Source of the DNA: Selenomonadales bacterium
GTDB taxonomy: Bacteria > Bacillota > Negativicutes > Sporomusales > UBA7701
Direction: 5' to 3'
Length of the DNA stretch: 64,000 nt
Assembly (NCBI GenBank): GCA_029975165.1
Contig: JARKPR010000047.1
Span: 1 to 64,000, forward strand
The position numbers and the translations under genes are program-made. Below the pieces are notes generated by a model. That model worked only from the letters and a program-made list of their open reading frames with translations, was not told the DNA's origin and searched no databases. Shown here piece by piece: positions 15,677 to 24,544 of the stretch (its first letter is position 1; each line of letters begins with the position of its first letter).

Positions 15677-17550
15677 TTCTCGTCCTCCCCGGCCGGCAAT
15701 TCTTGCTCCCATTCCCGGCTTACTTCGGGCTGCCGGCTGGGATCGCGGGTGTTAAGCGGGTCAGGGCGACGCTCACGCCGCCAGACTTCCCCGCGGGCGA
15801 CAACGTCCAAGCCGCTCACCGTCCTGGGAGCGATCGGCACCATGTACGGCAAACCGAACGACTTCATGCTGCATAAGGCGACCGTCATCACCAGCAGCCC
15901 GGACGCCAGGCCGACCAGGCCCATCGTCACCGAAACGAGCAGCAGGCCGAAGCGGCTGAGGCGGGCGAAAAAGGCCATGCGAAACTCGGGGATGATCGAC
16001 GACGCCAGCCCGGTGATCGCCACGAGGATGACGATGATCGGGCTGACGATCTGCGCTGCCACCGCCGCCTGCCCGAGGATGATGGCGCCAACGATGCCGA
16101 TCGTCGAGCCGAGGATACCGGGGATGCGCACTCCGGCCTCGCGAATGAGCTCGAAGGACACTTCCATCATGAAGATTTCGAACCAGGCCGGGAAGGGAAC
16201 TTCCTCGCGGGCGGCGGCAATGGCCAGAGCCAGCCCGGTCGGCACCGCTTCCTGGTGGAAATAGGTGAGGGCGATGTACAGCCCCGGCAGGACGGTGGAG
16301 ATCAGCGTGCCAAACAACCTTAGAAAGCGGAGAAAGTTTGCCGCCGCCGGTTTGAGGCTGAAATCCTCCCCCGAGTGGAAGAAGGTGAAAAAGTTCGCCG
16401 GCACCACCATCGCGAAGGGCGAGCCCTCGACGATTATTCCCACCCTTCCTTCCGACAGGTGGACGGCCACCCTGTCGGGGCGCTCGGTGGAGAGCGCCTG
16501 CGGCAGCGGCAGGATGAAGCGGTCCTCGATGAATTGCTCCAGGTGGCCGGAGTCGTTGAGATAATCGGTATTGATCTTGCTGACGCGCCGTTTGATCTCC
16601 GCCACCAAATCGGCGTTGGCCACCGAGTTCAGGTACATCACCGCGCAGCTCACCCGGCTGCGGGTTCCCACCGGAATGAGTTCGGTCACGAGATCGCTCG
16701 ACCGCAGCATCGACCGTATCAGGCCCGTGTTGACGCGCAAGTTTTCGCTGAATGCCACCTGGGAGCCGCGGATGCTCTGCTCGATCAGCGGCCGGTCGAC
16801 GCCGCGGTGTTCCCAGCCTTTGGTCTCCACCTCCAGCGCTTCGCCGGCGCCGTCGAGAAAGATGACCGTATCGCCGCTGTTGATGCCGGACTGGACCTCG
16901 CGGAAGGTGCCTAGCATCTTGACGTGGCTGCCGGGGAGGATCTCTTCGCTGATCCGCGAGAGCATCTCGCCGGTTAACGGCTCACGCCGGCCTCCAGCCA
17001 GCAGCATCAGCGGCTGGAGCACCCCCAGGGTTATGAACTTGCCGTCGGTGAGGCCTTCCATATAAACGAGCGTCGCCCGCAAGGGCGGCGCTGTGCCGAG
17101 CGTGATATGGCGCATCACCACATCCTTATTGGTCGGCAGTTTATACAGGGCCTCGATTATCCTGCGGTTTTCCTCCAGGCTGGTGCTGATCGGCCGCTCC
17201 GTCAGGTTGTCGGCGCTAAAGTCGTAGGATAGGAGCAGCGGGCGAAGCTCGCGCCACTGCTTTTCCAAGGCGGCGCATTCGGCGCGCAGCGTCTCGTCCT
17301 GCGACGGCCACTCCCCCGTTGTCAGCGCCGCCCGGGCCTTGTCCATTGTTGTCTCCAGCCTGCGGCCGAAACGGCTGAGCGCTTCGAGCTCCCGGACGGC
17401 GGACCACAGCCCGTCGTCCCCGGTCGTTTCGCTCTCCCGCCCGTCGTCGGCCCCTTCGCCGAGGACGAACCGGCTGGGCTCCGACGGCGGCCGGAAGACC
17501 AGTATCCGTTTGACAAAGTTGAATATCTTGATCAGCGAATTGTCTACCAC
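15673..17550 (-). CDS. spore germination protein GerA family (GerAA/GerKA type)
   Basis: This 625-aa protein has a soluble N-terminal region of about 370 aa and a C-terminal membrane domain, as in GerAA. Family features include FPPLRATLVYMEGLTDG-like residues near 130, EGSPFAMVVPANFFTFF and the membrane segment EVPFPAWFEIFMMEVSFEL. The GTG at 17550 is preferred: GAGGGTGG lies 5 bases before it, whereas the longer open frame has no ribosome site. It leads the operon. Confidence 0.93.
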   Translation of the reverse strand: MVDNSLIKIFNFVKRILVFRPPSEPSRFVLGEGADDGRESETTGDDGLWSAVRELEALSRFGRRLETTMDKARAALTTGEWPSQDETLRAECAALEKQWRELRPLLLSYDFSADNLTERPISTSLEENRRIIEALYKLPTNKDVVMRHITLGTAPPLRATLVYMEGLTDGKFITLGVLQPLMLLAGGRREPLTGEMLSRISEEILPGSHVKMLGTFREVQSGINSGDTVIFLDGAGEALEVETKGWEHRGVDRPLIEQSIRGSQVAFSENLRVNTGLIRSMLRSSDLVTELIPVGTRSRVSCAVMYLNSVANADLVAEIKRRVSKINTDYLNDSGHLEQFIEDRFILPLPQALSTERPDRVAVHLSEGRVGIIVEGSPFAMVVPANFFTFFHSGEDFSLKPAAANFLRFLRLFGTLISTVLPGLYIALTYFHQEAVPTGLALAIAAAREEVPFPAWFEIFMMEVSFELIREAGVRIPGILGSTIGIVGAIILGQAAVAAQIVSPIIVILVAITGLASSIIPEFRMAFFARLSRFGLLLVSVTMGLVGLASGLLVMTVALCSMKSFGLPYMVPIAPRTVSGLDVVARGEVWRRERRPDPLNTRDPSRQPEVSREWEQELPAGEDEK

Positions 17551-17620
17551 TTTTTGCCACCCTCGGAAGAACCCGGCTAATCCTATTTTTCCCGCCTGTG
17601 GGCAATCTATCCGGCCAAAG

Positions 17621-17646
17621 CAAAACGGCGGACGCAATGTCCGCCG
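17621..17646 (-). terminator. terminator behind yitT-like gene
   Basis: GGCGGAC and GTCCGCC form a 7-bp stem with a 5-base loop; on the minus strand it is followed by GTTTTGCTTT. It separates yitT from gerA. Confidence 0.7.
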
Positions 17647-17692
17647 CACGGGTCTGCGCAACTACTTATCAACGGCCGTAGATTACCCGTCG

Positions 17693-18565
17693 TTAGTCCC
17701 GGTACTTCGGCAGGGTGAACCCGTGCCCCAGCACCTCGACCGCATCCTGGACGATCATCAGGGCGTGAGGATCGGTGGCGTCCACGATGGGCTTGATCTT
17801 GGCCATTTGGGTCAGCGACACCACTACGAATACCACCTTCTTGTCCTCGCGGGTGAACGCCCCCTGGCCCTTGATGAATGTTACCCCCCGGCCGACCTCT
17901 TTCATGATCGCCGCCGCGATCTGTTCGCTGCAATCGGACACGATCAGCACCGTTTTCTTGGTGTTGAAGCCGGCGATGACTTTGTCAATCGTCATCGCCC
18001 CGACGTACATGGCGATCAGAGTGAACATCGCCGGTTTGAAGCCGAACAGGAACGCGGCCACCGCCATCAGTACCCCGTTGATGCCAAGCGTCACATGGCC
18101 GACGTTGTAGGCGAAATACTTTTTCACCAGCATCGCAACTATATCCGTCCCGCCCAGGCTGCCGTTGACGCGGAAGACCAGACCCGAGCCGATACCCGAT
18201 ACCAGGCCGCCGAAAATGGCCGCCAACATGGTGTCGTCCACCGCCGGCCGCGCAGTGAGAAAGCTGGTGGCGTCGACAGCGGCGGTAAAGATGAGCATAC
18301 CATAGAGGGCGCAGAAGAAATATGCCTTGTCCATGAAACGGTAGGCGGCGTAGAAGAGAGGGATGTTCAGGATGGCCATCTGCAGGCCGATCGGCCACGC
18401 CAGCAGGTAATGGAGGATCATGGCGATGCCGGCGATGCCGCCGCTCAGCATATAGTGCGGCACGTAAAAGGCGTTGATCGACACGCCGCAGATCAGGCCG
18501 CCCAGGGTGGTTATCGCATAGCGCTCCGCCACCTGCCGCCACTCGGTCCTGTCCGCCATTCGCAT
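17693..18565 (-). CDS. YitT family membrane protein (DUF161 with C-terminal DUF2179)
   Basis: This 290-aa protein has five to six N-terminal membrane helices with GGIAGIAMILHYLL and GGTDIVAMLV motifs, then a cytoplasmic DUF2179 domain (about residues 205-285) that begins KKTVLIVSDCSEQIAAAI. YitT-like proteins are widespread in Firmicutes and their transport role is not settled. SD GAGGAGG precedes the ATG. Confidence 0.9.
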   Translation of the reverse strand: MRMADRTEWRQVAERYAITTLGGLICGVSINAFYVPHYMLSGGIAGIAMILHYLLAWPIGLQMAILNIPLFYAAYRFMDKAYFFCALYGMLIFTAAVDATSFLTARPAVDDTMLAAIFGGLVSGIGSGLVFRVNGSLGGTDIVAMLVKKYFAYNVGHVTLGINGVLMAVAAFLFGFKPAMFTLIAMYVGAMTIDKVIAGFNTKKTVLIVSDCSEQIAAAIMKEVGRGVTFIKGQGAFTREDKKVVFVVVSLTQMAKIKPIVDATDPHALMIVQDAVEVLGHGFTLPKYRD

Positions 18566-18652
18566 CTTTCCTCCTCGTTGAAGGCAAAATATGGCTGTTA
18601 TCCAACCGACTTATATTATATAGGTTGCCCCGCCGGCACGCAATAAGAAACA

Positions 18653-18685
18653 CAGAAGCAGCTTCCGCATGCGAAGCTGCTTCTG
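18653..18685 (-). terminator. terminator behind the DsrK-like gene
   Basis: CAGAAGCAGCTTC and GAAGCTGCTTCTG form a long near-perfect stem; on the minus strand it is followed by TGTTTCTT. Confidence 0.8.
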
Positions 18686-18712
18686 CGCGGGGGCCCTTAA
18701 CAGGCCTAATAG

Positions 18713-20317
18713 TTAGAATTCGTCTTCCCAGGAGATGAACGGCTTCGGTATATCGACCATCGCGTTGACCATCAGCTCAACCAGGCCGCCGTAGATGATG
18801 TTGTACTTATCGCGGAATCCATAGTGGTTCATGAGGGCGTCGCGGGCCGCGCCCTTGCAGTTGGAGCATGGGGCACAGTAGTATTTGGGGATGGCGGGAT
18901 CGAGGCAGTCTTTGAAGGCTTCCAGCACCTGCTTGGCCTTCATGCGCGAGGCCACGTTATCGCGCCATTGCGGGAAATTCAGCGTATTCATCACCGCGAA
19001 GCCGCTGCCGCCGCCGCAGCAGTAGTTCATGATGCCGGCGTTCGGCATCTCGCGGAAGCACCCGGGCGGAGTGATGGCCTTTAGCACGTTGCGCTGGGGC
19101 GAAACGATGCCCATCAGGCGGACCATGTTGCAGGGGTCGTGAAGGGTTACCGGGAAGTTGTTTTTGCCGGGGTCGAACTTGATCGCCCCGCTGGTCACGA
19201 TTTTCTCCAGGAGAGGCAAGCATCCTTCGCGGGGGATGGCCAGATCGCCCACGCACACCCGGTCGGCGATCTCGACGAGCGCTTTGGTGGCGTGGCCGCA
19301 TTCGCCGACGACGATCCTTTGCACGCCGAGCTTCTTGGCTGCCTGCACCTGGGCTACCGCCACGCGGGCGAACTGGAAGTCGTCGTACCACGTGCCGTAG
19401 TTGACCCCTTCGTAGCCCATGGATTCGCTCGACAGCGTCCAGTCGATGCCGGCGGCGTCGAGGAGGATGGCGAACGCGGCCGGGTTCTCCGGCCAGGAGA
19501 CGAATTCCCCGGCGTTATGGATGAGAAGAACGTCGGCGCCCTTCTTGTCAATCGGTATTTTGATACGGCGGCCGATCCTTTCTTCGATGTCGTCCTCGAT
19601 GAACTCGATCGTATCCAGGAAGGCGGCCGGCGTCATGCCGGTGGACGAGCCGGTCTGCAGGTGGCGCATCGTTCCCGATTTATGAACCCCGTCGGCGGCG
19701 ATCCCCAGTTCCTGGCTGAAAAGTTTGCGCAGCTCGCGGTTGAGCAGGCCGTTGTCCACCCCCACCGGGCAAGTGGCGGCACAGCGCCGGCAGATTGTGC
19801 AGCGGTAGGTCAGCTCCGCCAGACGGTAAATCGTCCGCCAGTTAAGCTCGACGTCGGCGCCGACGAAGCCGCCCAGCAGGCGCCCCTCGGGAGTGAAATA
19901 GCGCTGGTAGAGCTTGCGCAGCAGTTCGGAACGGTAGTTGGGGCGGTAGATGTCCTGGCGGCCGCTCTCGACGTAAACCGGGCAGGCCTCGTTGCAGGTG
20001 TTGCAGCGTACGCAGTAATCGGTGCTGAGTAAGGTCGGCTGCATGAATGTCCAGTTGTTCTCCCTGGTGAACAGCTTCTCCAGGCCGCGCAGGAACTTGT
20101 CGACCAGCGCGTCCTCTTCCTCTTTGCTAGCCGGCTTGGTCAGGCCGAGGGCCGAGAAGCCGTCGAGGGAAAAATCGTACTTTTCCTGCCAGTCCGGCTT
20201 GGCCGGCTTGAAAGGCTGTTCTTCGTAGCCGGGTACCGGGTCCAGGTCGGTGGCGGCCAGCGGGCAAAGCACTTCGGCCGGCTTGGCGATATCCTTTAGA
20301 CGTACTTTATGTTTCAT
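18713..20317 (-). CDS. iron-sulfur protein of the DsrK/HdrD/TmcB type
   Basis: This 534-aa protein is probably the cytoplasmic electron-transferring subunit of a membrane redox complex. Two ferredoxin-type clusters are encoded by CVRCNTCNEACP and CTICRRCAATCP (about residues 102-200). The C-terminal half holds CCG-type motifs: HDPCNMVR, NYCCGGGSGF and CAPCSNC, as in heterodisulfide-reductase-like proteins. The ATG at 20317, 2 bases behind the upstream stop, has a strong SD (GGAGGAGGG). It pairs with the NarI/DsrM-like gene. The electron acceptor (a disulfide, menaquinone pool or other) is unknown. Confidence 0.85.
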   Translation of the reverse strand: MKHKVRLKDIAKPAEVLCPLAATDLDPVPGYEEQPFKPAKPDWQEKYDFSLDGFSALGLTKPASKEEEDALVDKFLRGLEKLFTRENNWTFMQPTLLSTDYCVRCNTCNEACPVYVESGRQDIYRPNYRSELLRKLYQRYFTPEGRLLGGFVGADVELNWRTIYRLAELTYRCTICRRCAATCPVGVDNGLLNRELRKLFSQELGIAADGVHKSGTMRHLQTGSSTGMTPAAFLDTIEFIEDDIEERIGRRIKIPIDKKGADVLLIHNAGEFVSWPENPAAFAILLDAAGIDWTLSSESMGYEGVNYGTWYDDFQFARVAVAQVQAAKKLGVQRIVVGECGHATKALVEIADRVCVGDLAIPREGCLPLLEKIVTSGAIKFDPGKNNFPVTLHDPCNMVRLMGIVSPQRNVLKAITPPGCFREMPNAGIMNYCCGGGSGFAVMNTLNFPQWRDNVASRMKAKQVLEAFKDCLDPAIPKYYCAPCSNCKGAARDALMNHYGFRDKYNIIYGGLVELMVNAMVDIPKPFISWEDEF

Positions 20318-20319
20318 GG

Positions 20320-21264
20320 TTACTTTCCCTCCTCCTTCGGCTTGGCCGGATTGGTCGTCGCCTGCTCCAGCCAGGAGCCGCCGGACTTCAGATGGGGGGC
20401 CGACCACTCCGCCTTGTAGTGCAGATAGCCGACGATGGTCTTGTCGAGGCCGCCGCCGGAAACGAGCGGCTCGTCGTCCCACATGATGTTGTGGTAGAAG
20501 AAATACTTGGCCGCGAAATGGAGCATACGGCTGAACGGCAGATAGATGAGGAAGATGCCGAACAGCAGCGCCTCCAGCGTCATCAGCGGCGGCAGGGCTA
20601 CCGGCCCTAAGGTCAGCAGCGACGCTGCATAGCCGCGCGCCAGGACGAAGGAGGGGTCCTCCGCCAGCCAGGCGGCCAGGCCGACGCCGAACAGGGCGAT
20701 AAGCAGATACAGGTTGAGAAAGGTCACCGGCGAAGAGAAGTCGCGGAGATCCTCGTCCGTATAGCGCATCCACAGCAGCCCCAGACAGCCGAACAGCCCC
20801 AGGGCAAGGCCGCCCGCCCCGACGACAACTGTCACGGCGTTCAGGGCCTGGGCCCAGAAGACCGTGGAAGCGGTGGAAATTTTCAGGCCGCTGGCCACCT
20901 CGGCCACCGCGCCCAACGCAACGAGCACGATCCAGCCGGTGATAAGATAGAACCCGGCGTGCATCGGGTAGGAAAAATTCCAGATTTTGCGGTTATAAAG
21001 AAAGGTCCGTTTGAGGAGGAGAATCTCCTCCGCCATCTCGGCCAGCTCACAGGCGAGATTGTAGTGGCGGGGCCGCTTCCAAAACTCCGCCTTCTGGAAG
21101 GCCGACCCTTCCGGCCCCTCGTGGGCTATCGGGTAAAGGTCCCACCTTAGGTGGCGCGGCATGGCGGCGATAGTCAGGACCTTCTTCAACGTGGCGATGG
21201 CGAAAACGGCGACAGCTAGATACATGAACGGGCCGGCAATCAGCCAGCCGAGTGTGGCGCTCAT
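20320..21264 (-). CDS. NarI/DsrM-like membrane subunit
   Basis: This 314-aa protein has about six membrane helices and the histidine-bearing segments SYPMHAGFYL and MLHFAAKYFFYH, consistent with a haem-b quinone-reacting subunit like DsrM, TmcC or NarI. It would exchange electrons between menaquinone and the adjacent DsrK-like protein. The ATG at 21264 is preferred over the TTG at 21270 because AGGAGG is 8 bases away from the ATG and only 2 from the TTG. Confidence 0.82.
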   Translation of the reverse strand: MSATLGWLIAGPFMYLAVAVFAIATLKKVLTIAAMPRHLRWDLYPIAHEGPEGSAFQKAEFWKRPRHYNLACELAEMAEEILLLKRTFLYNRKIWNFSYPMHAGFYLITGWIVLVALGAVAEVASGLKISTASTVFWAQALNAVTVVVGAGGLALGLFGCLGLLWMRYTDEDLRDFSSPVTFLNLYLLIALFGVGLAAWLAEDPSFVLARGYAASLLTLGPVALPPLMTLEALLFGIFLIYLPFSRMLHFAAKYFFYHNIMWDDEPLVSGGGLDKTIVGYLHYKAEWSAPHLKSGGSWLEQATTNPAKPKEEGK

Positions 21265-21455
21265 CGGCAAATCCTCCTGCGCTGATTATTTCACTTCAAT
21301 TTTAGCAGACCGGCCCCTGTCTTCCTATGTGGTTTTCGTCACAAACTCATAGAGGAAAGTTATAACCCGATAAGCTTTGTGTTGAAAGCGGTCGCCGACC
21401 GGCAGGCTAACGGCCCGCCGGCGGGGAATAATAACAATTTATAAGGGGTGATACG

Positions 21456-21866
21456 ATGGCCTACTGGCTGCTGAAAACCGAGCCCGACGAATTCAGCTAC
21501 GACGACCTTGCGAAGCTTGGCCGCGACCGCTGGAACGGGGTGCGCAACTTCCGCGCCCTCGCCCATATGCGCGCGATGGCGGTCGGCGACCTCGCCTTCA
21601 TCTACCATACCGGCAAGGAAAAAGCCGTGGTAGGCGTCGCCGAAGTCGTCGCCCCCGCCTATCCCGATCCGGCGGCCGGCGACGCGCGGTTCGTCGTCGT
21701 CGACGTCGCCCCCCGCCGCCGCCTGCAGCGGCCGGTCACCCTCGGCGAAATCAAGGCCGACCCGGCCTTCGCCGCCTGGGAGCTCGTTCGCATTTCCCGT
21801 CTGTCAGTCATGCCCGTGCCGCCCGAGCACTGGCAGCGGATCCTGAATATGGCGGCAAGGCACTGA
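21456..21866 (+). CDS. EVE domain protein
   Basis: This 136-aa single-domain protein of the EVE/PUA-like fold begins with the family signature YWLLKTEPDEFSYDDL and contains WNGVRNFRALAHMRAM and FIYHTGKEKAVVGVAEV. EVE domains bind modified bases in DNA or RNA. It stands alone. SD AAGGGGTGAT lies 5 bases ahead of the ATG. Confidence 0.92.
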   Translation: MAYWLLKTEPDEFSYDDLAKLGRDRWNGVRNFRALAHMRAMAVGDLAFIYHTGKEKAVVGVAEVVAPAYPDPAAGDARFVVVDVAPRRRLQRPVTLGEIKADPAFAAWELVRISRLSVMPVPPEHWQRILNMAARH

Positions 21867-21977
21867 TAATTTGCCATAGCTATAAACGCAACCCGGGGGC
21901 ATCCCGGGTTTTGCTCGCCCGCGGCAAAGAAAATGGCGCCTCCCTGCCGGGAGACGCCGTCGCGGCTGTATGGATGT

Positions 21978-22247
21978 TTACTTGTTGGCTGTCGCCCGCG
22001 GCTTGGAAAACAGCCTGAGCACCCACAGAAAAAGCAGAGCACCGATAGTACTTGTGACAAGCGAACCGATCAGGCCGTAGGCCGTGATCCCCAGCAGGCC
22101 GAACACGTACCCGCCTACCAAGGCCCCGACCACGCCGACCGCCAGGTCGCCCCACAGGCCATAGCCGCCACCGCGGAAAATTTGGCCGGCCAACCAGCCG
22201 GCGACAACGCCGATGATCAGAAACCAGATAATTTGACTAAAATCCAC
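21978..22247 (-). CDS. GlsB/YeaQ/YmgE family small membrane protein
   Basis: This protein of about 89 aa has three glycine-rich helices (IIGVVAGWLAGQI, GDLAVGVVGALVGGYV, GSLVTSTIGALLFLW), the pattern of the transglycosylase-associated/stress membrane family. The start is uncertain: GTG at 22247 with AAAGGAG 11 bases ahead, or in-frame GTGs up to 22268. Confidence 0.85.
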   Translation of the reverse strand: MDFSQIIWFLIIGVVAGWLAGQIFRGGGYGLWGDLAVGVVGALVGGYVFGLLGITAYGLIGSLVTSTIGALLFLWVLRLFSKPRATANK

Positions 22248-22477
22248 CTTTGGTATCACTCCTTTCACAGATAACCAGAAATTGGTGCCGCGTTCCTAAT
22301 ATTGCCACATCCCATCCATTTTATACAAAAGGCGGATATTTTCGCCTACGGCGGCATTTTGCCCCTGCCGCCACGAAGGGTAAACATGCGCCGGCGCAGA
22401 ATAAACAAAGAAGGCCCGCGACTAGGCCACCGCCGGTAAATATGCCGCCGCCCGCCAGCGGAAAAAGGAGGTAGCCC

Positions 22478-23464
22478 TTGAACATCATCGTGACGGAGAG
22501 GATTGCCGAAGTCGGCATATACTACCTCAGGGAAAGCGGCTTTACCGTCGAAACCTGCCTCGGCATATCCCAGGCCGCCCTCCTGAAAAAAGCCGCCCGC
22601 TGCGACGGCCTGATCGTCCGCAGCGTAACCCGCGTCGACGAAGAGCTCCTCGTCCGGGCCGAGCGGCTGAAGATCGTCGGCCGCGCCGGCAACGGCCTGG
22701 ATAATATCGACCTTCCGGCCTGTACCCGCCGGGGCATCCCGGTCGTTAATACCCCGGCCGCCAACGCCATGTCCACTGCCGAACTGGCCGTCGGCCTCAT
22801 CTTCGCCGCCTTCCGCAACATCCCCCAGGCTTACTGCGCCGGCAAGGCCAGGGACTTCCGCCGTACCGTCTACTCCGGCCAGGAATTGTTCGGCAAAACG
22901 GCCGGCATCATCGGCCTCGGCCGCATCGGCGCCCAGGTGGCCGCCAAGCTCCAAGCCCTGGGCATGAAGATCATCGCCTACGACCCTTATATCGACGACT
23001 CCCGGTTCGACGCCCTCAATGCCGAAAAATCCGACACCCTGGCGGCTCTCCTCCACCGGGCCGACGTCATCACCCTCCATGTGCCGAAAACAGCCGAGAC
23101 CACCGACCTCATCGGCGCCGACGAACTAGACCTGTGTAAGCCGGGGGTGCGCATCGTCAGCACCTCCCGCGCCGGCATCGTCAACGAGCGGGCCATCTAC
23201 AACGCTCTGCGCAGCGCCCACGTCGCCGCCGCCGGCCTCGACATCCTCGACCCGGAACCGGACTTCGAGGCCGCCCCGGGAGAGCAGGATTACAGCCACC
23301 CCCTCCTCGAGCTCGACAACGCCATCATCACCCCGCATATGGGCGGGTCGACCGAAGAGGCCGAGCGCACCATCAGCATGACTCTCGCCCGCCTCATCAC
23401 GAAAGCATTTTTCGGCGAACCGATCGCCGCGGCCAACAACATTCCCCGCCTGCGGGGACGGTAA
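22478..23464 (+). CDS. D-2-hydroxyacid dehydrogenase, phosphoglycerate-dehydrogenase-like
   Basis: This 328-aa NAD-dependent dehydrogenase lacks the C-terminal ACT domain of long SerA enzymes. The nucleotide loop is IIGLGRIGAQVAAKL; the catalytic Arg sits in STSRAGIVNE, Glu in ILDPEPD and His in ITPHMGGSTEE. It could act on 3-phosphoglycerate or another hydroxyacid. The TTG start at 22478 follows AAGGAGGT. Confidence 0.85.
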   Translation: MNIIVTERIAEVGIYYLRESGFTVETCLGISQAALLKKAARCDGLIVRSVTRVDEELLVRAERLKIVGRAGNGLDNIDLPACTRRGIPVVNTPAANAMSTAELAVGLIFAAFRNIPQAYCAGKARDFRRTVYSGQELFGKTAGIIGLGRIGAQVAAKLQALGMKIIAYDPYIDDSRFDALNAEKSDTLAALLHRADVITLHVPKTAETTDLIGADELDLCKPGVRIVSTSRAGIVNERAIYNALRSAHVAAAGLDILDPEPDFEAAPGEQDYSHPLLELDNAIITPHMGGSTEEAERTISMTLARLITKAFFGEPIAAANNIPRLRGR

Positions 23465-23480
23465 AACATTTTAATCGACG

Positions 23481-23510
23481 AAAAAGCACCGCTTTCGCGG
23501 TGCCTTTTTC
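23481..23510 (+). terminator. terminator behind the PGDH-like gene
   Basis: AAAAAGCACCGC and GCGGTGCCTTTTT form a stem with loop TTTC and a T-run. Confidence 0.88.
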
Positions 23511-23520
23511 TCGTCATGCC

Positions 23521-23648
23521 GGAAGCGGTTTAGAAGGAGCCAGATGCTAGGCGCACCGGAGGCTGACACCGGCAGCGTACACGGAACGTACGCTGAGGAT
23601 GGCAACCGAGGAGCAACAACGCAGATGGCCCTTATAAACCGCTTCCCC
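23521..23648. repeat. palindromic intergenic repeat element, copy 2
   Basis: This is the inverse of the element at 1813-1938. It starts GGAAGCGGTTTAGAAGG and ends CTTATAAACCGCTTCCCC, with the same CAGATGC, GCGTAC-N6-GTACGC and GCAGATGG blocks inside. It lies between two convergent genes, and its last 17 bases form the final four sense codons and the stop of tcdA. Confidence 0.88.
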
Positions 23649-24402
23649 CGTCACGAATAAGAGCCCTGACGACCTCCGCCGCCAATATCAGCCCCGCCAC
23701 CGAGGGCACGAAAGCGATGCTGCCCGGAATCTGCCGGCGCGTCGTGCACTTCCGCGTCGTCCCCGGCGGGCAGACGCACCCCGTCGCGCAGCTCGAATCT
23801 TCGGTCTCCGCGGGCGTGAGGGGCTGCTCCCGCGAATACACCACCTTCAGAGCGGTCACGCCGCGGCGTTTGAGCTCATAGCGCATAACCTTGGCCAGCG
23901 GGCAGACCGACGTGCTGTAAATATCGGCCACCTCAAACTTGGTCGGGTCGAGCTTGTTGCCCGCCCCCATGCAGCTGATGATCGGGATGCCCCGCGCCGT
24001 AGCCTGCACGGCCAGATCGATCTTCGCCGTCACCGTATCGACGGCGTCGATGATATAGTCGTAATCGTCGGCAATAAGCTCTGCGGCCGTCTCCGGCAGA
24101 TAAAACTGCCGGTGGATCGTGACGCTCGTGTCCGGGTTGATCTCCAACACTCTGTCGCGCATAACCTCCACCTTCGGCCTGCCGACCGTTCGCATCGTCG
24201 CGTGCAGTTGCCTGTTGAGGTTCGTCAGGCAAATGCAGTCGTCGTCCACGAGCACCAGCCCGCCCACACCGGAGCGGACCAGTCCCTCGACCGCAAACGA
24301 ACCCACCCCGCCGATTCCGAATACCGCCACCTTTTTCGCGGCCAGCCTGGCCAGAGCCGCCGTGCCGACAAGCAACTCCGTCCGGGAAAAACGGTGCAGC
24401 AT
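23632..24402 (-). CDS. tcdA: tRNA threonylcarbamoyladenosine dehydratase (ThiF/MoeB family)
   Basis: It is an ATP-dependent enzyme that cyclises t6A37 of tRNA to ct6A. The 256-aa protein has the E1-type loop VAVFGIGGVGSFAVE, the VDDDCICLTNLNRQLHA motif, DAVDTVTAKIDL, and the TcdA-specific segment SCMGAGNKLDPTKFEVADI. Family cysteines occur in TSVCPLAK and SSCATGCVCPPG. The ATG at 24402 follows GGTGGGG. The C-terminal residues GSGL and the stop are encoded by the terminal arm of a repeat element. Confidence 0.92.
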   Translation of the reverse strand: MLHRFSRTELLVGTAALARLAAKKVAVFGIGGVGSFAVEGLVRSGVGGLVLVDDDCICLTNLNRQLHATMRTVGRPKVEVMRDRVLEINPDTSVTIHRQFYLPETAAELIADDYDYIIDAVDTVTAKIDLAVQATARGIPIISCMGAGNKLDPTKFEVADIYSTSVCPLAKVMRYELKRRGVTALKVVYSREQPLTPAETEDSSCATGCVCPPGTTRKCTTRRQIPGSIAFVPSVAGLILAAEVVRALIRDGGSGL

Positions 24403-24505
24403 AACCCCACCCTTTCGCCAAACCCTATCCATAAAATATCCGTTCAAAAATAAAAATACTCCGTCGCCCGCGGCAATCCCTGCCGGCGGGACGAAAACGC
24501 GAACA

Positions 24506-24528
24506 GGGCCTCCGCAACGCGGAGGCCC
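24506..24528 (-). terminator. hairpin terminator behind the DUF2935 gene
   Basis: GGGCCTCCGC and GCGGAGGCCC form a 10-bp perfect stem with loop AAC; the tail is T-poor on the minus strand (TGTTCGCG). Confidence 0.55.
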
Positions 24529-24544
24529 TTACCACTCACTCGTT

